This document shows positions 16,536-25,047 of a DNA stretch of 64,000 nt, piece by piece. Within the stretch, counting starts at the first letter, position 1; each line of letters starts with the position of its first letter. Origin of the DNA: Lachnospiraceae bacterium. Lineage in GTDB: Bacteria; Bacillota; Clostridia; Lachnospirales; Lachnospiraceae. Under the pieces are notes generated by a model. The model saw only the letters and a program-made list of their open reading frames with translations, ran no database searches and was not told the origin of the DNA. The translations under genes were made by a program, and so were the position numbers. Location of the stretch: positions 1 to 64,000 of the forward strand of contig SVEI01000001.1 of NCBI GenBank assembly GCA_015057445.1. The letters run 5' to 3'.

Positions 16536-17870
16536 ATGAACATTTTGATGGTATCATTGGGTTGTGATAAAAATTTATGTGATAGTGAAGCAATGTTAGG
16601 TTTGCTTCGAGATAACAATTACAATATTACAAACGATGAATTAGAGGCAGATATAGTTGTTGTAAATACATGCAGCTTTATCCATGATGCAATGGAAGAA
16701 AGTATTAATACTATTTTGGAAATGTCTGAGTTGAAGAAGGGGCGTCTAAAATATCTTATTGTAACTGGTTGTCTTGCTGAAAGATTTAAAGATGAGATAT
16801 TTGATGAAATTCCAGAAGTTGATGCATGTATTGGGACAACAAGCTTTGATAAAATTATTCAAGTTATAAACAAACTTGAAAATAATGATTTTAACAATCA
16901 AAAGGTATCAGTTTATGATGATTTAAGTAGGTTAGCTATTGTTGAATCAAATAGAGTAATCACTTCTGGAACATTTATGGGATATCTTAAAATAGCTGAA
17001 GGCTGTGATAAATTCTGTACTTATTGTGTAATTCCACATATTCGTGGAAAATATAGAAGTATACCAATGGAGAAACTAATACATGAGGCAGAGTATATGG
17101 CTTCTCAAGGTATAAAAGAAATTATATTAGTTGCTCAGGAAACTACATGTTATGGTTTGGATATTTACGGTAAGAAGTCTTTGGCGGAATTAGTAAGAAA
17201 AATTGCTAAAATTGAAGGCGTGGAGTGGATAAGACTTATGTATTGTTATCCTGAGGAGATAGATGATGAGCTTATTGACTTATATGCTACAGAGTCAAAA
17301 TTATGTAAGTATATTGATATGCCGTTGCAACATTCTGAAGATATTATTTTAAGTAGAATGGGCAGGAAAACAGATAAAAAATCAATAAAAAATGTTATTA
17401 GTAAACTAAGAAATAAAGTACCTGATATTGCAATCAGAACATCACTAATAGCAGGATTTCCTGGTGAAACACAAGCTAACCATGATGCTCTTATGGAGTT
17501 TGTAGATGAGATGGAATTAGATAGAATAGGAGTATTTACATATTCTAAGGAAGACAATACACCAGCTGCGAATTTTCCTAATCAGGTTGATGCTGAAATA
17601 GCATCAGTATGGAGAGAAGAAATAATGGAACTTCAGCAGGAAGTATCTTATGATAAAAATCAGGAATTGATTGGTACTATTCAAGAGGTGATTGTTGAGG
17701 GGTATTCTCCTGATGATGATGTATATGTTGGAAGAACATATAGAGATGCACCAAATGTAGATGGACTAGTATTTATTAACTGTGATTATGAATTGATATC
17801 TGGTACAATTGTTAAAGTTAGAATAAATGAGGCTGGTCCTTATGACTTAATAGGAGGCGTTGAAGAATAA
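16536..17870 (+). CDS. rimO: Ribosomal protein S12 methylthiotransferase RimO
   Basis: Radical-SAM methylthiotransferase that modifies the conserved Asp of ribosomal protein S12. 444 residues. The N-terminal UPF0004 domain supplies Cys10 (SLGCDKNLCDSE), a Cys in NTCSF and one in VTGC for the second 4Fe-4S cluster. The radical-SAM triad is Cys157, Cys161, Cys164 in EGCDKFCTYC. A C-terminal TRAM domain ends the protein. SLGCDKN and CSFIHDA favour RimO over MiaB/MtaB. Its stop codon overlaps the pgsA start by one base (TAATG), so the pair is translationally coupled. The Shine-Dalgarno sequence is weak. Confidence 0.95.
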   Translation: MNILMVSLGCDKNLCDSEAMLGLLRDNNYNITNDELEADIVVVNTCSFIHDAMEESINTILEMSELKKGRLKYLIVTGCLAERFKDEIFDEIPEVDACIGTTSFDKIIQVINKLENNDFNNQKVSVYDDLSRLAIVESNRVITSGTFMGYLKIAEGCDKFCTYCVIPHIRGKYRSIPMEKLIHEAEYMASQGIKEIILVAQETTCYGLDIYGKKSLAELVRKIAKIEGVEWIRLMYCYPEEIDDELIDLYATESKLCKYIDMPLQHSEDIILSRMGRKTDKKSIKNVISKLRNKVPDIAIRTSLIAGFPGETQANHDALMEFVDEMELDRIGVFTYSKEDNTPAANFPNQVDAEIASVWREEIMELQQEVSYDKNQELIGTIQEVIVEGYSPDDDVYVGRTYRDAPNVDGLVFINCDYELISGTIVKVRINEAGPYDLIGGVEE

Positions 17871-18409
17871 TGAATTTACCTAATAAATTAACTGTATTAA
17901 GAGTAGTATTAATACCATTTTTCTTGGTGGCTTTGATGATTGATGCAATTCCTTATGGTAAGTGGATAGCAGTGGCAATATTTATTATTGCAAGTTTGAC
18001 TGATATGTTAGATGGAAAAATAGCTAGAAAGTATAACCTTATCACTAATTTTGGGAAATTTATGGATCCTTTAGCTGATAAATTGTTGGTTTGCTCTGCT
18101 ATGATTGCGTTAATAGAACTTGATAGAATACCTGCTTGGGTTGTGATTATTATTATTGCAAGAGAATTTATAATTAGTGGATTTAGACTTGTTGCATCGG
18201 ACAATGGAATTGTTATTGCAGCAGGGTGGTGGGGTAAAGTTAAGACAGTTGTTCAAATGGTGATGATAACTGTAATATTATGTGATTTTGGTGGAGCAGT
18301 AGTTTCAATTGTTGAAAATGTGTTGATTTATGCATCCCTTGCCTTGACAATTATCTCTTTGATAGATTACTTGGTTAAAAACAAGGATGTACTTGCAGAA
18401 CAAAAATAA
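17870..18409 (+). CDS. pgsA: CDP-diacylglycerol--glycerol-3-phosphate 3-phosphatidyltransferase
   Basis: Integral membrane enzyme making phosphatidylglycerol phosphate. 179 residues with about five membrane segments. The full CDP-alcohol phosphatidyltransferase signature is present: Asp45, Asp48-Gly49, Ala52-Arg53, Gly62, Asp66 and Asp70. The protein starts MNLPNKLTVLR, standard for PgsA. It overlaps rimO by one base; the rimO-pgsA order is common in Firmicutes, where cinA or recA often follows. Here a DUF2520 dehydrogenase follows instead. Confidence 0.95.
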   Translation: MNLPNKLTVLRVVLIPFFLVALMIDAIPYGKWIAVAIFIIASLTDMLDGKIARKYNLITNFGKFMDPLADKLLVCSAMIALIELDRIPAWVVIIIIAREFIISGFRLVASDNGIVIAAGWWGKVKTVVQMVMITVILCDFGGAVVSIVENVLIYASLALTIISLIDYLVKNKDVLAEQK

Positions 18410-18423
18410 AAAGGAATTTATAT

Positions 18424-19278
18424 ATGAATATTGGAATTATTGGTGCTGGTAAAATGGGTTATACATTAGGGAAGCATTTTTCTTTGAGTCATAATCCAGA
18501 TATTAATTTAGTAGGATATTATAGTAAAAATATAAATAGTGCTATTGATGCTGCAGAATTTACTGATTCTGAATTTTTTGACAACATAGAAAGCATTGTA
18601 CAACAATCAGATATTATATTTTTAACTGTACCAGATGGTGAAATTAAAGGTGTTGTTGATATTATAGAAAATGTATCATCAGCTAGTAAGGAGAAAATAA
18701 TATGTCACACTAGTGGAGCATTATCTTCAAAAGAAATTAAGGATAATATTTCCAATGTATATTTATTCTCAGTACATCCAATTTATGCTGTTAATTCAAA
18801 ATATGAATCTTATATAAAATTCAAAGATGCCTTTATTACAATTGAAGGTGATGTTGAATATATTCAAACTATAAAAGATATATTTGTGTCCTTGGGACAT
18901 AATGTTAAAGTAATTTCTGCTAATGATAAAGTTAAATATCATAGTGCGGCTGTATTTTCCAGTAACCTTGTAATAGGTTTATATCATATGGCAGAAGAAC
19001 TTTTGAAACAATGCGGGTTTGATGAAGATGAGGTAGAATTAGCGCTCAAACCATTATTTATTAATAATGCAAATAAAATTAATGAGACAGATTGTGCTTC
19101 AGCCTTAACAGGTCCTGTTGAACGATGTGATATTTGTACTATATCAAAACATATGTCTGTGCTAGATGATTATTATTTAGATGTATATCGGTTATTGTCA
19201 AGAGAACTTGTTAAAATTGCAACTAATAAAAATCCTAATAAAAATTATGATAGCGTAGATAAAGTGCTTAAATTATAA
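18424..19278 (+). CDS. Rossmann-fold / DUF2520 dehydrogenase-like protein
   Basis: 284 residues. An N-terminal NAD(P)-binding Rossmann fold opens with GIIGAGKMG (residues 4-12) and contains DIIFLTVPDGEI, with CHTSGALSS and SVHPIYAV after it. A C-terminal helical DUF2520 domain includes KYHSAAVFSSNLV and the TGPVERCD motif. The architecture resembles 6-phosphogluconate, prephenate or ketopantoate reductase-type enzymes, but the substrate of this branch cannot be read from sequence. It closes the fhs-to-pgsA run; a good terminator follows 26 bases after the stop. Codon use is AT-rich. Confidence 0.8.
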   Translation: MNIGIIGAGKMGYTLGKHFSLSHNPDINLVGYYSKNINSAIDAAEFTDSEFFDNIESIVQQSDIIFLTVPDGEIKGVVDIIENVSSASKEKIICHTSGALSSKEIKDNISNVYLFSVHPIYAVNSKYESYIKFKDAFITIEGDVEYIQTIKDIFVSLGHNVKVISANDKVKYHSAAVFSSNLVIGLYHMAEELLKQCGFDEDEVELALKPLFINNANKINETDCASALTGPVERCDICTISKHMSVLDDYYLDVYRLLSRELVKIATNKNPNKNYDSVDKVLKL

Positions 19279-19303
19279 ATTGAATATATTTATTTATATT
19301 TTA

Positions 19304-19335
19304 AAGTCCTTAAGATATATTAAGGGCTTTTTTTA
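19304..19335 (+). terminator. Terminator closing the fhs-pgsA-DUF2520 transcript
   Basis: Stem 19304-19313 with 19320-19329 (one G-T pair), loop GATATA, followed by an unbroken T-run to 19335. Confidence 0.9.
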
Positions 19336-19358
19336 CTTGTGTAAATTAACTGGTAAAG

Positions 19359-19383
19359 AGCTAAAAATATTATAATATTAGCT
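19359..19383 (+). promoter_or_regulatory. 25-base imperfect palindrome abutting the carboxylase promoter
   Basis: AGCTAA at 19359-19364 mirrors TTAGCT at 19378-19383; 10 of 12 symmetric pairs match around base 19371. It ends on the first base of the -35 element, the position expected of an operator or an activator site. The regulator is unknown. Confidence 0.5.
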
Positions 19384-19411
19384 TGAAATAATATAAGAAA
19401 AAGGTTATTAT
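19383..19411 (+). promoter_or_regulatory. Promoter of the carboxyltransferase / Na+ pump operon
   Basis: TTGAAA at 19383-19388, a 17-base spacer and TATTAT at 19406-19411. About 60 bases of leader would precede the ATG at 19479. No leader hairpin of note was seen. Confidence 0.65.
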
Positions 19412-19478
19412 TATAATCGGATGAAATTGGTTTTATTTTCGGATAAGGCCTAAAATAAATTTTAACGGAGGACGTAAA

Positions 19479-20903
19479 ATGAGTAACAAACTTACTATGT
19501 CAGCAAGTGATAGAATAAACGCATTGCTTGATGACGCAAGCTTTGTTGAAGTTGGTGCATATGTAACTGCAAGAAGCACAGACTTTAACATGCAAGAAAA
19601 AGATACTCCTAAAGATGGTGTAATTACCGGCTATGGAGTGGTAGGTGACAAAGTTGTCTATGTTTATAGCCAGGATGCTTCAGTTCTTGGTGGTGCAGTA
19701 GGTGAAATGCACGCTAAGAAAATAGCTAAAATTTATGATATGGCTATGAAGGTAGGAGCTCCAGTTGTAGGTCTTATTGACTGTGCTGGACTTAGACTTC
19801 AGGAAGCTACAGATGCAATGAATGCATTCGGTGAGTTATATTTAAAGCAAACTCTTGCATCAGGACTTATTCCACAAATTACAGCTATTTTTGGTAACTG
19901 TGGTGGTGGTACAGCTCTTATTCCTGCTCTTACAGATTTTACATTTATGACAGCAGAGAATTCAAAGCTTTTTGTTAATAGTCCTAATGCTTTAGATGGA
20001 AATAATTCATCTAAGCTTGACACTGCAAGTGCTGATTATTTAAGTAATAATACTTCAGTTGTAGATGTGGTTTGTGAGGATGATGCAACAGTAATTTCTC
20101 AGATTAGAACTCTTATTGATATGCTTCCTTCTAACAATCAGGTTGAAGCATCTTCAGAGTGTACAGATGATTTAAATAGAGTAATACCTAATCTTGATGG
20201 ATTGGTTAAGGATGGTAGAGGTGTATTACAGAATATTGCTGATAATAATATATTCTTCGAAGTTAACAAGGACTTCGCAAAGGATGTAGTTATAGGTTTC
20301 CTTAAGCTTAATGGTGATACTGTTGGTTGTGTTGCTAATCAGGTTGAAGGTGGTAGTGATATGCTTTCAGCTGATGGCGCTAAAATAGCTGCAGATTTTG
20401 TGAATTTCTGTGATGCATTTGATATTCCTGTAATTACATTAGTAAATACCAAGGGATTTGTTGCGACTGTGGATAATGAAAAGACTGTTGCTGAGTCAGT
20501 AGCTAAGCTTACATATGCGTTTGCAAATGCTACAGTACCAAAGGTTACATTAGTTATGGGTGATGCATTTGGTACAGCTTATACAGTTATGAATTCAAAA
20601 GCAATTGGAGCTGATATGGTATATGCTTGGCCAACAGCAAAAATTGGTACAATGGATCCAGAGATGGCTGTTAAGATAATGTATGAGAAAGAGATTAATG
20701 CTGCTGATGATAAAGTTGCATGTGTTGCAGAGCTTAAGAAGCAGTATACTGATCTTCAGTCTAGTGCAATGGCTGCCGCAAAGAGAGGCTATATAGATGA
20801 TATTATAGAACCAGATGCTACTAGAAAGAGAATAATTGCTGCACTTGATATGCTTTATACTAAGAATGAGGATAGACCTTACAAGAAGCATGGAGCAGTA
20901 TAA
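19479..20903 (+). CDS. Acyl-CoA carboxyltransferase subunit (MmdA/PccB/12S type)
   Basis: Crotonase-fold carboxyltransferase moving CO2 between carboxybiotin and an acyl-CoA (propionyl/methylmalonyl-CoA or a relative). 474 residues, slightly shorter than typical MmdA (about 510). The N-terminal half has GGAVGEMHAKKI and the first oxyanion loop FGNCGGGTA; the C-terminal half has the second, MGDAFGTAYTVM, with AWPTAKIGTMDPE. GGAGGA precedes ATG. It heads a five-gene operon that also encodes an OadA/5S-type keto-acid carboxyltransferase. Both transferase types with one biotin carrier match the make-up of propionibacterial transcarboxylase. Codon bias is strong. The acyl-CoA substrate is inferred, not shown. 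Confidence 0.85.
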   Translation: MSNKLTMSASDRINALLDDASFVEVGAYVTARSTDFNMQEKDTPKDGVITGYGVVGDKVVYVYSQDASVLGGAVGEMHAKKIAKIYDMAMKVGAPVVGLIDCAGLRLQEATDAMNAFGELYLKQTLASGLIPQITAIFGNCGGGTALIPALTDFTFMTAENSKLFVNSPNALDGNNSSKLDTASADYLSNNTSVVDVVCEDDATVISQIRTLIDMLPSNNQVEASSECTDDLNRVIPNLDGLVKDGRGVLQNIADNNIFFEVNKDFAKDVVIGFLKLNGDTVGCVANQVEGGSDMLSADGAKIAADFVNFCDAFDIPVITLVNTKGFVATVDNEKTVAESVAKLTYAFANATVPKVTLVMGDAFGTAYTVMNSKAIGADMVYAWPTAKIGTMDPEMAVKIMYEKEINAADDKVACVAELKKQYTDLQSSAMAAAKRGYIDDIIEPDATRKRIIAALDMLYTKNEDRPYKKHGAV

Positions 20904-20920
20904 GGAGAGGTGACAACTAA

Positions 20921-21925
20921 ATGAAAATTAAAAAATTATTAGTATTAGTTTCCATGTTAGCTGTTATGTTCTCTCTTGCAGGATGTGGTGAAGAATTTGA
21001 CAAGCCTTTCGATTACGATGAAAGAGAAGTTGCTGTTCATGCAATGAATTCCTTTATGGCGTATGAGAAAATTACTGATGAATATATTGATTATTACATT
21101 ACTAGTGGTAATGATTATGAAAAGTCAGCAGTAAAGGGTATTGTTCAAGCTAGGGAAGCTGATAATGTTGGTGCATTTGAAGATTATTCAGCAACTGTAA
21201 CATCTCTTAGTAGTGGTATAATTACTTTAGAAGATGCAGATGTTGAAATTGAAAATAATAAAGATTATATTGTTGTAGTTTTAACAAATAATGCTGAAAA
21301 TAGAGATGTTGAAATCAGAGTAAAATACGTTGAGAACGGAGAGTATTATATTAAGTACAACGAAATTCTTGTACAAAATGGTATGGAGAGTCTTGAGTCA
21401 TATAAGAATAATGCTCAGCTTATCTCTGATAGCTATGGTGTTTCTATAGAAGATATTTGTTTACAGGCTGGAGTTTCTTCATTAGATGAACTTTACCAGA
21501 AGGATTTGAATTCTGTTCATGAGTCTCTTGCAGCCAATGGAATATATCCATATTTAGAAGAAGAAATGGTTGTAACTGCTGTCTACTCTAAAAAAGAACT
21601 TATTGGACAGGCTGGTATGAATACACTTATTGGTATGGGAACAGTATTTATCGTACTTATATTCATATCATTTATCATTTCATTATTTAAATATTTGCCT
21701 GCACTTTTTGCTAAGAAACCAAAAGTTGAGACAGAGAAGAAGGTTGAAACTCCAAAGGCAGAGTTGAAACCTGTTGTAACAACCAAGACAGAAAATCTTA
21801 CTGATGACTCACAGCTTGTAGCAGTGCTTACAGCTGCTATATATGCATATGAAGCTCAGTCAGGTAATAGTGCAGTAAGTAAGGACAAGCTTGTTGTTCG
21901 TTCTATAAAGAGAGTTAGAAAGTAA
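20921..21925 (+). CDS. Lipoprotein-OadG fusion: gamma subunit of Na+-pumping decarboxylase with extracytoplasmic domain
   Basis: 334 residues in three parts. First, a signal sequence with lipobox LAGC, lipid Cys at residue 22. Second, an extracytoplasmic domain of about 210 residues, unrecognised, with a DUF3887-like feel near 30-150. Third, one membrane span at about 237-257, a charged Lys/Glu/Pro linker, and an OadG-like C-terminus (LVAVLTAAIYAYEAQSG then VVRSIKR). Ordinary OadG proteins are only about 80-120 residues. In known pumps the gamma subunit ties the carboxyltransferase to the membrane beta subunit and helps assembly. AAGGAGAGG precedes ATG, 18 bases after the previous stop. The extra domain is the odd element of this operon. 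Confidence 0.75.
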   Translation: MKIKKLLVLVSMLAVMFSLAGCGEEFDKPFDYDEREVAVHAMNSFMAYEKITDEYIDYYITSGNDYEKSAVKGIVQAREADNVGAFEDYSATVTSLSSGIITLEDADVEIENNKDYIVVVLTNNAENRDVEIRVKYVENGEYYIKYNEILVQNGMESLESYKNNAQLISDSYGVSIEDICLQAGVSSLDELYQKDLNSVHESLAANGIYPYLEEEMVVTAVYSKKELIGQAGMNTLIGMGTVFIVLIFISFIISLFKYLPALFAKKPKVETEKKVETPKAELKPVVTTKTENLTDDSQLVAVLTAAIYAYEAQSGNSAVSKDKLVVRSIKRVRK

Positions 21926-21954
21926 TTTTACAACTATTTAGGAGGATATTAAAA

Positions 21955-22371
21955 ATGAAGAATTATAGAATTACCGTTAATGGTACAGCATATGACGTAG
22001 CAGTAGAAGAATTAGCAGCAGGTGCAGTAGCATCAGCTCCAGTAGCAACTGCAGCCCCAGTAGCAACTGCAGCCCCAGTAGCAACTGCAGCCCCAGTAGC
22101 AGCCCCAGCAGCTCCAGCTCCAGCAGCTCCAGCTCCAGCGGCATCAGGTTCAGCAGGTAGCGTAGTAGTATCTTCACCAATGCCAGGTAAGATATTAAGT
22201 GTAAAAGCAAGTGTTGGACAAGCAGTTAAGAAGGGTGATGTTATTCTTGTGCTTGAAGCTATGAAGATGGAAAATGAAGTAGTTGCTCCAGAAGATGGTA
22301 CAGTTGCTAGCATTAACGTTTCAGCAAACGATTCAGTTGAGGCTGGAGATACATTAGCAACATTAAACTAA
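21955..22371 (+). CDS. Biotin carboxyl carrier subunit of the decarboxylase/transcarboxylase
   Basis: 138 residues. A short N-terminal segment (MKNYRITVNGTAYDV) is followed by an Ala/Pro/Val-rich hinge of about 50 residues and a biotinyl domain. The biotin acceptor is Lys104 in EAMKMENEV, 34 residues from the C-terminus as is canonical; SSPMPGKILSV opens the domain. It carries CO2 between the two carboxyltransferases of the operon and the beta subunit. The hinge is encoded by near-perfect 18-base repeats at 22039-22092, so hinge length may vary among strains. AGGAGG lies before ATG. Confidence 0.93.
   Translation: MKNYRITVNGTAYDVAVEELAAGAVASAPVATAAPVATAAPVATAAPVAAPAAPAPAAPAPAASGSAGSVVVSSPMPGKILSVKASVGQAVKKGDVILVLEAMKMENEVVAPEDGTVASINVSANDSVEAGDTLATLN
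22039..22092 (+). repeat. Three tandem 18-base repeats in the biotin-carrier hinge
   Basis: CCAGTAGCAACTGCAGCC occurs three times without change at 22039-22056, 22057-22074 and 22075-22092, encoding PVATAA units, then decays into shorter Ala/Pro repeats to about 22140. The base-level identity suggests recent duplication by slippage. Confidence 0.9.
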
Positions 22372-22414
22372 TTACCGGTAGATATTTACCTAAATTAACA
22401 GGAGGTAACGCTAA

Positions 22415-23542
22415 ATGAGCGGTTTTTCAGACGTATTAACGAATCTAGCTCTTCAGACCGGTTTTGCAACTCTTACATGGAAGCATTATATTATGATTTT
22501 AGTTGCATGCTTCTTTATGTATCTTGCAATAGTAAAGGGATTTGAACCATTACTTTTAGTACCAATTTCATTTGGTATGTTCTTGGTTAATATGTTCCCT
22601 GGTATTATGGATGAGGGCGGATTATTACATTATTTCTACTTACTTGATGAGTGGAGTATTTTACCATCACTTATATTTATGGGTGTTGGTGCGATGACAG
22701 ATTTCGGTCCACTTATTGCTAATCCAAAAAGCTTTATACTTGGTGCAGCAGCACAGTTTGGTATTTATTCAGCATATTTCCTTGCATTCCTTATGGGATT
22801 CAATGGCAAGGAAGCAGCAGCAATTTCAATTATTGGTGGAGCAGACGGTCCTACATCAATTTTCCTTGCAGGAAAGCTTGGAATGGGTGGAACTCTTATG
22901 GGTCCTATAGCAGTAGCAGCTTATTCCTATATGGCTCTTGTACCTGTTATTCAGCCACCTATTATGAAGCTTCTTACAACTGATAAGGAGCGTCACATTA
23001 AGATGGGACAGCTTCGTCCAGTAACAAAGCTTGAGAAGATTCTCTTCCCAATTATTGTTACATTAGTAGTTGTTATGATTCTTCCTACAACAGCTCCACT
23101 TGTTGGTATGCTTATGTTAGGAAACTTATTCAGAGAGTGTGGAGTTGTTAAGCAGCTTACTGAAACAGCTTCAAATGCAATGATGTATATCGTAGTTATC
23201 TTACTTGGTACATCTGTAGGTGCTACTACTAGTGCAGATGCATTCCTTCAGTTAAGTACACTTAAGATTGTTGCCCTTGGTCTTGTGGCATTTGCTTTTG
23301 GTACAGCGGCAGGTGTAATCTTTGGTAAGATTATGTGTTGGGCAACTAAGGGTAAGGTTAACCCACTTATAGGTTCAGCAGGTGTTTCTGCGGTTCCTAT
23401 GGCAGCAAGAGTTTCACAGAAGGTTGGAGCAGAATATGACCCTACTAACTTCCTTCTTATGAATGCAATGGGACCTAACGTTGCGGGTGTTATCGGTACT
23501 GCAGTTGCAGCCGGAACATTCCTTGCTATATTTGGTGTATAA
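22415..23542 (+). CDS. oadB: Na+-translocating decarboxylase beta subunit (OadB/GcdB/MmdB family)
   Basis: 375-residue polytopic membrane protein that couples decarboxylation of carboxybiotin to Na+ export. Multiple hydrophobic segments are evident. The conserved [12 protein letters not shown] motif carries the Asp used in Na+/proton handling, and the C-terminal half has [17 protein letters not shown] and [11 protein letters not shown]. It follows the biotin carrier by 43 bases with ACAGGAGG as Shine-Dalgarno. Its presence shows that this operon is an energy-conserving pump and not only a soluble carboxylase. Confidence 0.95.
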   Translation: MSGFSDVLTNLALQTGFATLTWKHYIMILVACFFMYLAIVKGFEPLLLVPISFGMFLVNMFPGIMDEGGLLHYFYLLDEWSILPSLIFMGVGAMTDFGPLIANPKSFILGAAAQFGIYSAYFLAFLMGFNGKEAAAISIIGGADGPTSIFLAGKLGMGGTLMGPIAVAAYSYMALVPVIQPPIMKLLTTDKERHIKMGQLRPVTKLEKILFPIIVTLVVVMILPTTAPLVGMLMLGNLFRECGVVKQLTETASNAMMYIVVILLGTSVGATTSADAFLQLSTLKIVALGLVAFAFGTAAGVIFGKIMCWATKGKVNPLIGSAGVSAVPMAARVSQKVGAEYDPTNFLLMNAMGPNVAGVIGTAVAAGTFLAIFGV

Positions 23543-23566
23543 TTATATTTACAGGAGGTTAGAGAA

Positions 23567-24976
23567 ATGGCAGTAGAAAAGAAACCGGTAAAGATTACCG
23601 AAACTATATTACGTGATGCTCATCAGTCACTTATAGCTACAAGAATGACTACAGAGCAGATGCTCCCTATCATCGAGAAGATGGATAAGGTTGGATATCA
23701 TTCAGTTGAGTGCTGGGGTGGAGCAACATTTGATGCATCACTTCGTTTCCTTAAGGAAGATCCATGGGAAAGACTTAGAAAGATTAAGGATGGTTTTAAG
23801 AACACCAAACTTCAGATGCTCTTTAGAGGACAGAATATCTTAGGATATCGTCACTATGCAGATGATGTTGTGGAATATTTTGTTCAGAAGTCAATTGCAA
23901 ATGGTATTGATATTATTCGTATCTTTGACTGTTTAAATGATATTAGAAACCTTGAGACAGCTGTTAAGGCTTCAAATAAGGAAGGTGGTCATGCTCAGAT
24001 AGCTCTTTCTTATACATTAGGAGAGGCTTATACTCTTGATTATTGGAAGGATATGGCTAAGAAGATTGAGGATATGGGTGCAAATTCTATCTGTATCAAG
24101 GATATGGCTGGTCTTCTTGTACCATATAAGGCTACAGAGCTTGTTACAGCACTTAAAGAGAGTACATCACTTCCTATTCAGCTTCATACACACTACACTT
24201 CAGGTGTAGCTTCTATGACATACATGAAGGCTGTTGAGGCTGGTTGTGATATTATTGATACAGCTATGTCACCACTTGCTCTTGGTACTAGCCAGCCAGC
24301 AACTGAGGTTATGGCAAAAGCATTTGAGGGTACAGAGTATGATCCAGGCTTTGATGAGAATCTTCTTGTTGAGATTGCTGATTACTTTAAGCCTATGAGA
24401 GAAGAGTGGTTAGCTAATGGTCTTCTTAATCCAAAGGTTATGGGCGTTGATATTAAGACACTTCTTTATCAGGTACCAGGTGGTATGCTTTCAAACCTTG
24501 TATCACAGCTTAAGGAGATGGGTGCTGAGGACAAGTTCCAGGAGGTACTTGAGGAGGTTCCACGTGTTCGTAAAGATTATGGTGAGCCACCACTTGTTAC
24601 TCCATCAAGCCAGATTGTTGGTACTCAGGCAGTTCTTAATGTTGTAACTGGAGAGAGATATAAGATGTGTACTAAGGAGTCTAAAGCTCTTGTTGCTGGT
24701 GAGTATGGTCAATCTGTACTTCCAGTAGATCCAGAGGTTAGAAAGAAGGTTATTGGTGATCAGGAGCCTATAACTTGTAGACCAGCTGATTTACTTGAGA
24801 ATGAGTTAGACAAGTTGGAGAAGGAAATGGCTCAGTACAAGAAGCAGGATGAGGATGTTCTTTCATATGCTTTATTCCCACAGGTTGCTATGGACTTCTT
24901 TAAGTACAGAGAAGCTCAGGAAACAGGTGTTGATGCTTCACTTGCTAATTCTGAAAACAAGACTTATCCAGTATAA
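23567..24976 (+). CDS. oadA: Oxaloacetate decarboxylase alpha / transcarboxylase 5S-type carboxyltransferase
   Basis: 469-residue TIM-barrel carboxyltransferase acting on oxaloacetate/pyruvate. TETILRDAHQSLIATRM near residue 11 is the family opening, with LRFLKEDPWERLR, LFRGQNILGYRHY and the metal-site LHTHYTSG after it. The C-terminal PYC-OADA region is present but the biotinyl domain is absent, so it depends on the separate carrier at 21955. Strong codon bias with AAG/GAG/CAG. It is the last gene of the operon; a 15-bp hairpin follows 14 bases after the stop. Confidence 0.95.
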   Translation: MAVEKKPVKITETILRDAHQSLIATRMTTEQMLPIIEKMDKVGYHSVECWGGATFDASLRFLKEDPWERLRKIKDGFKNTKLQMLFRGQNILGYRHYADDVVEYFVQKSIANGIDIIRIFDCLNDIRNLETAVKASNKEGGHAQIALSYTLGEAYTLDYWKDMAKKIEDMGANSICIKDMAGLLVPYKATELVTALKESTSLPIQLHTHYTSGVASMTYMKAVEAGCDIIDTAMSPLALGTSQPATEVMAKAFEGTEYDPGFDENLLVEIADYFKPMREEWLANGLLNPKVMGVDIKTLLYQVPGGMLSNLVSQLKEMGAEDKFQEVLEEVPRVRKDYGEPPLVTPSSQIVGTQAVLNVVTGERYKMCTKESKALVAGEYGQSVLPVDPEVRKKVIGDQEPITCRPADLLENELDKLEKEMAQYKKQDEDVLSYALFPQVAMDFFKYREAQETGVDASLANSENKTYPV

Positions 24977-24990
24977 TATATAAATTACTA

Positions 24991-25024
24991 AAGAGACGGA
25001 GTAGGTTATCCTGTTCCGTCTCTT
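24991..25024 (+). terminator. 15-bp hairpin after the carboxylase operon
   Basis: 24991-25005 pairs with 25010-25024 (13 Watson-Crick and two G-T pairs), loop TTAT. It is followed by AAAAATAT and not by Ts. It may still define or protect the 3' end of the operon mRNA, but intrinsic termination is not assured. Confidence 0.6.
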
Positions 25025-25047
25025 AAAAATATAAATGGAGCAATAAT

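Noticed and set aside
18424-19278. Naming the DUF2520 protein as a ketopantoate reductase
   Set aside because: The fold allows it, but neither specific motifs nor neighbours support a pantothenate role.
21963-22313. Long antisense reading frames through the biotin-carrier gene
   Set aside because: They arise from the repetitive Ala/Pro codons of the real gene; no ribosome-binding site and low-complexity products.
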